A DNA stretch of 49,944 bases from Candidatus Kaiserbacteria bacterium CG10_big_fil_rev_8_21_14_0_10_47_16 (lineage in GTDB: Bacteria; Patescibacteriota; Minisyncoccia; Phycocordibacterales; UBA918). The stretch covers positions 1 to 49,944 of the forward strand of contig PFBI01000001.1 of NCBI GenBank assembly GCA_002773395.1, given 5' to 3'. This document shows positions 33,925 to 41,442 of the stretch, one piece after another; the first letter of the stretch is position 1, and each line of letters begins with the position of its first letter. Under the pieces are notes generated by a model. It saw only the letters and a program-made list of their open reading frames with translations. It was not told the origin of the DNA and searched no databases. The translations under genes and the position numbers were made by a program.

Positions 33925-34317
33925 ATGGAAAGTAACTTAATAACAATCAAGAAGATTACACCGGTATTTAAGGATGAGCGTGGCGAGATATTCGATATCT
34001 TCGAAGCTCCTGTAGGACATACTGGATTGATAACTTTTACACAAGGTGCCGCGCGTGCAGGACATTATCATATCGAATCAATTCAGTATTCGTATGTACT
34101 TGAAGGTGAAATTGAGCTCATTGTCTCTCAGCAGGATGGTTCTGAAGAGGAGCGCTTTACTTTAAAGCCAAATATGTACGCAGAAATACCAGCAGGTGTT
34201 GTGCATACGTACATAGCAAAGACAGAAGCATTGATGCTTGATTCGACAACTCTTTCTCGAAATGGTGATGGTTACGAGAAAGACACGGTTCGTGTTCCGG
34301 TTGAGACTGTTAAATGA
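33925..34317 (+). CDS. Cupin-fold sugar-nucleotide enzyme (WxcM/FdtA or epimerase-like)
   Basis: 130 aa single cupin. 'DERGEIFDIF', 'AARAGHYHIESIQYSYVLEGEIELIV' (first cupin motif with HYH) and 'YAEIPAGVVHTYIA' (second motif, His) form the barrel core. Small cupins in such clusters act as keto-isomerases or 3,5-epimerases; the 'GHYH' with 'SYVLEGEIEL' recalls WxcM/FdtA-like more than RmlC. Exact reaction unknown. ATGA overlap with the following glycosyltransferase. Confidence 0.75.
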   Translation: MESNLITIKKITPVFKDERGEIFDIFEAPVGHTGLITFTQGAARAGHYHIESIQYSYVLEGEIELIVSQQDGSEEERFTLKPNMYAEIPAGVVHTYIAKTEALMLDSTTLSRNGDGYEKDTVRVPVETVK

Positions 34318-35441
34318 AAAAAGTCACGTTTATAGTAGTAAGTACTGACCCAACTACAGGGTTAGGACGGATGGTTACCAATATTGCAAGAGAACTCAAT
34401 CAGAAAGGGGTTACCGTGAATTTTATTTCTGAGAGTGAATGCTCAGAGTTCCCCACAACAGTTACTAAGCTACGAGGGCACTCCGTATTCAGACCTATCA
34501 GCTTACTGAAAACTCTAAGGACTCTCCGTTCAATATCAAACACTTCTGATGCAGTAGTATGTTTTGATGTACGACCGGCAGGAATTATGGGAGCTTTTGG
34601 AGTTATTGGCACCCGTACTCCACTCTCTGTACATGCGCTAGGGACCTACTCACTATATTTCAAAGGAGGGTCTTTTAGTAGCAAATTAAAGAACATTCTT
34701 CTCTGGAGGGTGTATCGGCTGTGTACAAACATCTTTATTATCAATGAATATGTGCAAGATGCTATTGAACGCTCCGGATCTCATAAATATGTGTTTGACG
34801 GTTTACCCGTCACGTATGTGCCAGTGGGGGTAGACGTGAACGAGTTTACTAAAAGTACTGAGAAATACCGGGATCTTTCTGAGCCATACATTCTTACTGT
34901 AGGAGCTTTTAAGGAACGAAAAGGGCAATTAAAAACGCTACAAGCTTTTAAAAAAGTGTCAACAAAGTTCCCCAATCTTCAGTACGTACTTGTTGGTAGC
35001 GGTCAGCATGATTTGTATACAGCAGGGTGTAAGGAGTATATTGTAGAAAATGGATTATCAAATAAAGTGATTATCCTTGAACAGGTAAGCGATCGAGAGC
35101 TCATACAACTTTATTCACATGCAGAAATATTTATTATGGCACCTACAGAGACGGAGTACGCAATAGAGGGATTTGGGATGGTCTATATTGAAGCCGCGCT
35201 CTGTGGAACCCCCTCTATAGGTACATATGGTTCTGGAGCTGAGGCTGCCATCGTAGATAATGAGACGGGTATTTTGACAGAGAATACCCCCGATGCACTT
35301 GCAGGATCACTCGTAAAAATTTTAGGTGACAACCACCTCAGGGAACATTTTGCTCATACGGCACGAAAACGAGCAAAAACCTTCTCATGGGAACATGTCG
35401 CTAATCAATACTGTGATATACTTGAGCTCACAAAAATATGA
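34314..35441 (+). CDS. Glycosyltransferase family 4
   Basis: 375 aa. 'VTFIVVSTDPTTGLGRMVTNIARELNQKG' start; 'YILTVGAFKERKGQLKTLQAF', 'YVLVGSGQHDLYTAG' and 'EGFGMVYIEAALCGTPSIGT' with canonical E-x7-E. Probably transfers the sugar made by the gmd block. ATGA overlaps on both sides (cupin upstream, methyltransferase downstream). Confidence 0.87.
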   Translation: MKKVTFIVVSTDPTTGLGRMVTNIARELNQKGVTVNFISESECSEFPTTVTKLRGHSVFRPISLLKTLRTLRSISNTSDAVVCFDVRPAGIMGAFGVIGTRTPLSVHALGTYSLYFKGGSFSSKLKNILLWRVYRLCTNIFIINEYVQDAIERSGSHKYVFDGLPVTYVPVGVDVNEFTKSTEKYRDLSEPYILTVGAFKERKGQLKTLQAFKKVSTKFPNLQYVLVGSGQHDLYTAGCKEYIVENGLSNKVIILEQVSDRELIQLYSHAEIFIMAPTETEYAIEGFGMVYIEAALCGTPSIGTYGSGAEAAIVDNETGILTENTPDALAGSLVKILGDNHLREHFAHTARKRAKTFSWEHVANQYCDILELTKI

Positions 35442-36103
35442 AAGCACTACTTAAAAAAATTCTCCCCACTTCGTTGTATATGGTACTGAAGTACCACTAC
35501 ACTACTCGTTGGAATGAACCAAGTAGATATAAGGCTTTGTATCAGCTCATACGACGAAATAAGTCTCGACGCATACTTGAAATAGGTACTTGGAACGGAG
35601 AGCGTGCATTAAGAATGCTTTATGCATCCAAGCGTGCTACAGGCATGCCAGCAGAATACTATGGGTTTGACCTTTTTGATGCAATGGATCAGGCTGAATA
35701 TGAGCGAGAAATTTCGAAGAAACCTCCTTCATATGAAGAAGTGAAAAGTAAACTTCTGACATCGGGCGCTCGTATCAAGCTCTATCAAGGGAATACGTTG
35801 CAAACGCTTCCTGAAAGTATTGATTCGATGCCGAAAATGGACTTCATCTTTATTGATGGGGGACATCACGTAGATACAGTTAAGAATGATTGGGAATACT
35901 CTCAAAAAGTGATGCACGAGAATACGGTAGTCATTTTCGATGATTACTGGCATAACCGGAAGGATCATGGTGCACGACCAATTGTTGATGCTATCGATAC
36001 AAAGAAATACGAAGTCGTCATACTTCCGGTCATTAATACCTATAATACTAATGATTTCGGAAGACTCGAAATTAGTTTTGCTAGAGTTTCATTTAAAAAG
36101 TAG
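35438..36103 (+). CDS. Class I SAM-dependent methyltransferase (Methyltransf_24/TylF-like)
   Basis: 221 aa. 'RRILEIGTWNGERALRML' is the SAM site; 'MDFIFIDGGHHVDTVKNDW' and 'TVVIFDDYWHN' place metal-binding acids as in TylF/Methyltransf_24 O-methyltransferases. Likely O-methylates a sugar of the same glycan. Last plus-strand gene of the block; its end meets the convergent flippase with a 2-nt gap, so no room for a separate terminator. Confidence 0.82.
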   Translation: MKALLKKILPTSLYMVLKYHYTTRWNEPSRYKALYQLIRRNKSRRILEIGTWNGERALRMLYASKRATGMPAEYYGFDLFDAMDQAEYEREISKKPPSYEEVKSKLLTSGARIKLYQGNTLQTLPESIDSMPKMDFIFIDGGHHVDTVKNDWEYSQKVMHENTVVIFDDYWHNRKDHGARPIVDAIDTKKYEVVILPVINTYNTNDFGRLEISFARVSFKK

Positions 36104-36105
36104 CT

Positions 36106-37365
36106 TTAATCAGCCCGTGAGACACTGATGTAATAGAGTGTATAGGAAAGTAGTCCAGCAAAAAGTCGTGACGCTACGCGTGCAATAATGATTCCTAAAA
36201 GCCCCCAGAACATTACACCAATCACTACCGACAATATTTTAAAGAGAGAGAGTATAATATTCTGAATATACTGATACCGGATGCGTTTTTTCGCCACAAG
36301 ATACATATCTGCAGGAATGCTCGCGAGGGCAAGTAGAGAGATTACATATATTTGTGAATAAAAAATTGCATCTGTGTAATTTGGAAAAAAGAATGTATAA
36401 AAGTATGGCGCGAGAACGATATAGAGGATGATAAAACAAGTACTAGCAAAGAATATCCAAACCATTTTATTTTTCATTCCGGAAAGGATTTCGTTATTTG
36501 TACGATTTACAAATTTAGCTTGGACCATTGAATTAAAGGCTTTCAATGGGCCTTTTGTTTGATCAGGTATTGCAATTGCAAAGTTGTAAATTGCAAGTTC
36601 AACAGGGCCAACAAATTGGAAGAGTAGTATTTGATCAATGCTTCCTGCAACCATAGTGAGTATATTCATTACAGAAAGATGTTTTGCGTGATTCTCCATG
36701 TCTGGGTCAGTGCGTGTTATGTCCGGTGTGTAGACATGTTGTATTCGAAAATATAGAAGAAGGGTGGCAATGGTATTTGAACTGAAATAAATAGCCACGA
36801 GGATAAGTGGATTTTGAGTAAGCAATATCGCTATACTAAGACAGCCGATAGAGAAAAGGGTTTCAATAGTTCCAAAATAAATAGCGTCACGTGCAAAATC
36901 TTTTTTTGCAGTGAGAAAAGTACTCGCAAGGTTTGCGCTCATAAGTAATGGAGAAAGAGAACCTCCAATCAAAATTCCGAAAGCAAGCGTATTGTTTCCT
37001 TGACTGAAATAGTATATGAAGAACATGAATGCCCCGAGAAATGCAAAAATACTCCATCTTATATTGAGCCAGAAACCGCTCGATAGTGCCCCATCAAAAC
37101 TTCTCGCAACCGATTGAAATACAGCTGTGCCGATACCAGTAAGGGAAAAGGCAAATATAAAAGTTACTGTTGCAATAATATATTTATATTGCCCGTATAC
37201 CTCTTTTGGGAGAAGGTGTGCGACAAGTACGGCAAAGCCAAATACAGCAATCGAACTAATAACCTGAGAAGTCGAGGACCAAAAACTGCCTCGGGCGAGG
37301 TAGAGCATATCGGTTTTGGTATATTGCTCGGACCATTTAAGGATCCGATAGAGGTGATTTTTCAT
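36106..37365 (-). CDS. Wzx-like oligosaccharide flippase (MOP superfamily)
   Basis: 419 aa, ~12 hydrophobic helices. 'YLARGSFWSSTSQVISSIAVFGFAVLVAHLLPKEVYGQYKYI' (in parts) is the polysaccharide-synthase/Wzx N-terminus, with Arg/Lys in cytoplasmic loops. It would flip undecaprenyl-linked oligosaccharide to the outer face, feeding the O-antigen-ligase-like protein encoded divergently at 37429. Noticeably AT-rich (many Ile/Phe/Asn/Tyr), like the rest of the block. Confidence 0.86.
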   Translation of the reverse strand: MKNHLYRILKWSEQYTKTDMLYLARGSFWSSTSQVISSIAVFGFAVLVAHLLPKEVYGQYKYIIATVTFIFAFSLTGIGTAVFQSVARSFDGALSSGFWLNIRWSIFAFLGAFMFFIYYFSQGNNTLAFGILIGGSLSPLLMSANLASTFLTAKKDFARDAIYFGTIETLFSIGCLSIAILLTQNPLILVAIYFSSNTIATLLLYFRIQHVYTPDITRTDPDMENHAKHLSVMNILTMVAGSIDQILLFQFVGPVELAIYNFAIAIPDQTKGPLKAFNSMVQAKFVNRTNNEILSGMKNKMVWIFFASTCFIILYIVLAPYFYTFFFPNYTDAIFYSQIYVISLLALASIPADMYLVAKKRIRYQYIQNIILSLFKILSVVIGVMFWGLLGIIIARVASRLFAGLLSYTLYYISVSRAD

Positions 37366-37414
37366 GTGTTTTCTATAACCAAGGGAAGCCTGATTTGGTT
37401 TTATTATAATATGC

Positions 37415-37420
37415 TATAGT
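37415..37420 (+). promoter_or_regulatory. -10 box of the O-antigen-ligase-like gene
   Basis: TATAGT ends 8 nt before ATG 37429, leader ~2 nt. A second TATAAT at ~37406 lies just upstream. No SD. Confidence 0.6.
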
Positions 37421-37428
37421 TTTCGGAT

Positions 37429-39609
37429 ATGAAAGATTTCTTGAAGTGGGTGGTATATGTAGGAATATTCGCCCTCCCGTTCATCGTACTTATTGTATCA
37501 GGGTCACTCTTCTTCCCATTCATTACGGGGAAGAATTTTGCATTCCGCATTATTGTTGAAATTATCTTTGCTGCATGGGTTCTCCTTGCAGTGTATGAGC
37601 CGCAGTATAGACCAAAGTTTTCTTGGATCGGGGCTGCCTTCCTCGGACTCATTGTAGTGATGTTTTTTGCAAATATGTTTGGTCAGTACGCGCCAAAAAG
37701 TTTCTGGAGTAACTTCGAACGTATGGATGGCTATGTGACACTCGTCCATCTCTTCATGTACTTCGTTGTTATCGGAAGTACGCTCATCACGAAAAAGCTT
37801 TGGGATAATCTATTCAATACGACACTCTTCGCCGCTACGCTCGTTTGTATCTACGCGTTTGCGCAGCTTGGGGGGAGTTTAACGATTAATCAAGGTGGTC
37901 TTCGTCTTGACGCAACTCTCGGCAACGCGGCCTACATGGCGGTGTATATGCTCTTCCATATCTTTATTGCTGCGCTCATGTTCACGAGGACAGAGTCAAG
38001 GGCCCTCAAAGGGCTTTACGCCATTCTTGCGGCGGTCTTCGTCTTTATCCTCGTCCAGACAGCGACGCGCGGTACGATACTGGGCCTCTTTGGCGGTGCT
38101 CTTTTAACCACACTGTATATTGCGATCTTTGGGAAAGCGATGCCACAGGTGCGCAAGATTGCAGCAGGGAGCCTCATTGCGGTTGTCCTCGCGGGCGCAC
38201 TCCTCGTTGCATTTCGTGATGCGCCGTTTATTCAAAATGACCCACGACTACAGCGCGTTGCAAATATTTCTCTTTCTGAGGCGTCGACACGATTCTCTAT
38301 TTGGTCCATGGCTTTCGAAGGGGTAAAAGAAAAACCAATTCTCGGATGGGGGCAAGAAAACTATAACTACGTCTTTAATAAGTACTACAAACCATCTCTC
38401 TACGATCAGGAACCGTGGTTTGACCGCGTTCACAACATCGTCTTGGATTGGCTTATTGCAGGCGGTATCGTCGGTGCGTTCTTTTACTTCAGTATTATCG
38501 GGAGTGCACTCTACTACATAGTCATTCGTCCACGGCGGACTCCGGATGAATCGTTTACGGTAGTGGAGCAAGGATTGTTACTCGGTCTGATTGCGGGGTA
38601 CGTGTTCCATAACATGTTTGTATTCGATAACATCATCAGCTATCTCTTCTTCGGTACAATCATCGCGTTTATCCATAGTCGAAGCGCTCGGGAAATGCCA
38701 AAGCTTATGACATTTCACGCAGATAATCATACGGTTGCGCATATCGGAGTCCCGGTTGTCGGCGTCGTCCTTTTGGCGGTGGTATGGAGTGTGAATGTTC
38801 CGGGAATACAGGCAGCATCAGATATGCTCAAGGGATTTCAAGCGACGACCCCAGAAGGGCAAATTGCAGCCTTTCAACGTGCCTTAGACAGAGGCTCATT
38901 TGGGAGTCAAGAAGTACGAGAACAGATGTCACTTCAAACACTCAAGCTTCTCAATGCTGAAGGAGTATCACAGGAGACAAAGCAAGCCATCTTCAGTCAG
39001 ACAGAGCTTGTACTTCTTGGAGGATTGGAAGAGAAACCAGATGATGCACGTCTCGAGGTCTTCGCGGCTGCGTTCTACCGATCAACAGGTAATACTGAAG
39101 CAGCGCTCCAACACCTTGCCGTCGCCCACGCGCTTTCTCCACAAAAACAAACCATTCTCTTTGAAGAGGGAATTGCGTACTTGCAAGCAAAAGAATACGA
39201 ACAAGCACGTGAAGCCTTTAAGGCAGCCTACGAGCTTGCACCAGACTTTATGACGGCACGTGTTTCGTATGCAGCAGCAGCGCTCTATACAGGCGATGAT
39301 GCGCTCTTTAAGGAGCTCATCGCAACAGAAGATCAGGTTGCTGCATTTGCACAAAGTGATTTAGGGGTACAGGCCGCGTATGCGACAGGTCACTACGCAA
39401 TGCTCCTCTCAATATTTGAAACACAGCTTGAATTGGATCCTTCGAATCCGCAGGCGCGCATTAATCTTGCACTGACGTACTATCAGCTCAATGAGACTGA
39501 GAAAGCTGTTGCCGTCTTACAAGAACTTGCGGCGCAAGATCCAGCATATAAGGATCAGGTGGACGCATTTATTGCCGCACTCCGCGCGGGAGCAGTGCCA
39601 AAGCAGTAG
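37429..39609 (+). CDS. O-antigen ligase/polymerase-like membrane protein fused to TPR domain
   Basis: 726 aa. Residues ~1-440 hold ~12 helices with the Wzy_C-type segment 'TRFSIWSMAFEGVKEKPILGWGQENYNYVFNKYY' (in parts) and 'WFDRVHNIVLDWLIAGG' (the conserved R-x3-H-N). Residues ~470-720 are tetratricopeptide-like repeats ('ALQHLAVAHALSPQKQTILFEEGIAYLQAKEYEQAREAF'; 'INLALTYYQLNETEKAVAVL'). The enzyme would polymerise or ligate the lipid-linked glycan outside; the TPR tail could bind a carrier protein. Divergent from the flippase. Confidence 0.88.
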   Translation: MKDFLKWVVYVGIFALPFIVLIVSGSLFFPFITGKNFAFRIIVEIIFAAWVLLAVYEPQYRPKFSWIGAAFLGLIVVMFFANMFGQYAPKSFWSNFERMDGYVTLVHLFMYFVVIGSTLITKKLWDNLFNTTLFAATLVCIYAFAQLGGSLTINQGGLRLDATLGNAAYMAVYMLFHIFIAALMFTRTESRALKGLYAILAAVFVFILVQTATRGTILGLFGGALLTTLYIAIFGKAMPQVRKIAAGSLIAVVLAGALLVAFRDAPFIQNDPRLQRVANISLSEASTRFSIWSMAFEGVKEKPILGWGQENYNYVFNKYYKPSLYDQEPWFDRVHNIVLDWLIAGGIVGAFFYFSIIGSALYYIVIRPRRTPDESFTVVEQGLLLGLIAGYVFHNMFVFDNIISYLFFGTIIAFIHSRSAREMPKLMTFHADNHTVAHIGVPVVGVVLLAVVWSVNVPGIQAASDMLKGFQATTPEGQIAAFQRALDRGSFGSQEVREQMSLQTLKLLNAEGVSQETKQAIFSQTELVLLGGLEEKPDDARLEVFAAAFYRSTGNTEAALQHLAVAHALSPQKQTILFEEGIAYLQAKEYEQAREAFKAAYELAPDFMTARVSYAAAALYTGDDALFKELIATEDQVAAFAQSDLGVQAAYATGHYAMLLSIFETQLELDPSNPQARINLALTYYQLNETEKAVAVLQELAAQDPAYKDQVDAFIAALRAGAVPKQ

Positions 39610-39649
39610 CACCGTTGGCAAAACTCTTGGTGGGTATATACTGTATAGG

Positions 39650-39729
39650 TGAGCGCACGAGAAATGTGTAGCTCGAAAAAAGAAAGTCTATGTAAAGGTC
39701 CCTGGGGTGGGGACTTTTGCATTTTAGAT
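39650..39729 (+). ncRNA. Candidate small RNA between wzy-like and murB
   Basis: TTGGCA, 16 nt, TATACT forms a promoter just upstream (about 39613-39645). About 50-75 nt later, AAAGGTCCC pairs with GGGACTTTT (9 bp, one G-U), followed by a T-containing tail (TTTTGCATTTT), a plausible terminator. No ORF with a good start lies between. Unknown class; could be a short regulatory transcript or a murB leader. Confidence 0.35.
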
Positions 39730-39899
39730 ACTCGGAAGAGTGCCCTGACAAAGGGTAGTCGCAGAGGTATACTACATACATAGCTTGTCTTTCAGTACGG
39801 CTAGCGGCGGCACTCACAATTTAGACTTTCAATTTTTTGGAGCTCGCACCCGCTGGCCATACTGGTAGAGGAGTACATATATTTGATACAGTGGTACTT

Positions 39900-40913
39900 A
39901 TGGAGATTCAAAAGGACGTATCACTTGCGGCATATACAACATTTCACATCGGCGGACCGGCCGACTTTTTTGTGAGTGTTGCGTCTGGTGACGAACTACA
40001 AGAAGCGTATCAGTATGGAAGGGGACACGATCTGCCGGTCCGTATTCTTGGTGGCGGATCAAACGTGCTTATTCCTGATGAGGGTATTCGAGGACTTGTT
40101 ATTCATATTGGTATTCTCGGGACTCACTATAGTGAGGAGGGGGATGATGTGTTGGTAACTGCAGGAGCAGGAGTCGTGTGGGACGAACTAGTTGCAGATA
40201 CTGTTACGCGTGGTCTCTGGGGACTTGAGAATCTCTCTGCAATACCAGGGACTGTTGGTGCGACACCTGTCCAGAATGTCGGTGCCTACGGCGCTGAAGT
40301 TGCCGACTCGATTGTGTCGGTGCGCGCATACGATACGACGACGGATACGTTTATAGAACTAACAAACAACGAGTGTCAGTTTGGATACCGCGACTCACTT
40401 TTTAAAACGAACGATGGTAAACGATACATTGTTGTGTCATGTACATATCGCGTGTCTAAAAACGAACAACCAAAACTTTCGTATAAAGACCTCGCAGAAA
40501 CGTTTGGAGACCACGCGCCGACGGTAGAGGATGTGCGTGAAGCAGTCGTGCGTATTCGAGCAGGGAAGTTTCCCGATTGGAATATCTACGGCACCGCTGG
40601 TTCTTTTTTTAAGAATCCTATTATTTCAAGAGAGGTATTTACGAAACTACAGACGACGTATCCAGACATTCCATCCTTTGAAGCACCTGACGGTATGGTT
40701 AAAATACCCTTAGGCTACGTACTCGATGCAGTGCTCGCGTTTAAGGGCGTACGTGAGGGTTCTGTGGGAACCTATGAGAAACAAGCATTAGTAATCGTAA
40801 ATTACGGAGATGCATCGTTCGCCGATGTCGATGCATTTGCAAAAATAATTGAACAGAAAGTTTTTGAAGCGACCGGAATAATGATCGAACGGGAAGTACG
40901 CGTACTCAAATAA
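39900..40913 (+). CDS. murB: UDP-N-acetylenolpyruvoylglucosamine reductase MurB
   Basis: FAD- and NADPH-dependent reduction giving UDP-MurNAc. 337 aa, type I. 'TTFHIGGPADFFV' and 'ILGGGSNVLIPDEG' bind FAD; 'LSAIPGTVGATPVQNVGAYGAEV' is the PGTVGA(x)PVQNIGAYG signature; 'GSFFKNPI' holds the catalytic Ser. The track starts 21 codons earlier, but ATG 39900 is 7 nt after TACAGT and gives the family-like start 'EIQKDVSLAAYTTF'. Separated by 33 kb from murD-murI-murC. Confidence 0.94.
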   Translation: MEIQKDVSLAAYTTFHIGGPADFFVSVASGDELQEAYQYGRGHDLPVRILGGGSNVLIPDEGIRGLVIHIGILGTHYSEEGDDVLVTAGAGVVWDELVADTVTRGLWGLENLSAIPGTVGATPVQNVGAYGAEVADSIVSVRAYDTTTDTFIELTNNECQFGYRDSLFKTNDGKRYIVVSCTYRVSKNEQPKLSYKDLAETFGDHAPTVEDVREAVVRIRAGKFPDWNIYGTAGSFFKNPIISREVFTKLQTTYPDIPSFEAPDGMVKIPLGYVLDAVLAFKGVREGSVGTYEKQALVIVNYGDASFADVDAFAKIIEQKVFEATGIMIEREVRVLK

Positions 40914-40931
40914 AAGTTTCGGAGAAAAAAT

Positions 40932-40969
40932 AAAAACTTTTTTACAAAAATGTTTGTAAAAAAGTTTTT
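40932..40969. terminator. AT-rich bidirectional terminator after murB
   Basis: 17-bp perfect stem AAAAACTTTTTTACAAA/TTTGTAAAAAAGTTTTT with an AATG loop, and T- and A-rich flanks. Weakly stable per base pair but long. Confidence 0.75.
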
Positions 40970-40973
40970 TATG

Positions 40974-40982
40974 TTATCCACA
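40974..40982 (+). other. Perfect DnaA-box 9-mer in AT-rich spacer
   Basis: TTATCCACA, the consensus DnaA box, lies in a 130-nt strongly AT-rich stretch between murB and the histone-like gene. A single box may be chance or a DnaA-regulated site; I saw no cluster that would mark oriC. Confidence 0.3.
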
Positions 40983-41000
40983 CAAAAAAATAAAAAATGA

Positions 41001-41029
41001 TTGTGCGAAAAATATTTTTTACAGATAAT
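41001..41029 (+). promoter_or_regulatory. Promoter of the histone-like gene
   Basis: TTGTGC (41001-41006), 17-nt spacer, GATAAT (41024-41029). This predicts a ~85-nt leader before ATG 41123, long for this genome and without an SD. Confidence 0.45.
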
Positions 41030-41122
41030 ATACATAAGCACATGTTCTCGAGTAGTTACTCAGTGAAAACGAACGAGGGCAATGCGGTCGAATTGTTAGT
41101 TAGGTAAAACTTCACACATATC

Positions 41123-41320
41123 ATGCCAGCAAAAAAGAAAACTGTGCGTAAGGCTGCTAAGCGAAAAGTTGCAAAGAAGGCGACAAAGAAAGTTGCAAAG
41201 CGAAAGCCTGCAAAAAAAGCGGCTAAGAAGACTACACGACGAAAGACCGCAAAGCGCAAAGTTGCAAAGAAGGCGACAAAGAAGACAGCTAAAAAAGCTA
41301 CTCGACGCCGAAAGAAATAA
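41123..41320 (+). CDS. Lysine/arginine-rich histone H1-like DNA-binding protein
   Basis: 65 aa made almost only of Lys, Ala, Arg, Thr and Val, in KKA/KRKVAKKATKK repeats ('KRKVAKKATKK' occurs twice), ending RRRKK. This is the histone H1 C-terminal/HctA-like composition seen in small bacterial nucleoid proteins. Likely binds and compacts DNA non-specifically. Internal near-direct repeats at DNA level suggest length can vary by slippage. Followed at once by its own terminator, so a monocistronic gene. Confidence 0.85.
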   Translation: MPAKKKTVRKAAKRKVAKKATKKVAKRKPAKKAAKKTTRRKTAKRKVAKKATKKTAKKATRRRKK

Positions 41321-41347
41321 TACGCATCCGCGTATGAAGTATCGACT

Positions 41348-41378
41348 AGAAAAGGACCTCCTCGTGAGGTCCTTTTCT
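41348..41378 (+). terminator. Terminator after the histone-like gene
   Basis: AGAAAAGGACCTC/GAGGTCCTTTTCT, 13-bp perfect stem with a CTCGT loop, followed by ATTTTTA. Confidence 0.88.
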
Positions 41379-41442
41379 ATTTTTACTCTCAAAAATACTT
41401 TTTTACCACGCAATGGATTTTGTGGTACTATAGGTGCTCATT

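Noticed and set aside
40974-40982. Calling the chromosomal origin at the DnaA box
   Set aside because: One box only, no dnaA/dnaN nearby, no box cluster.
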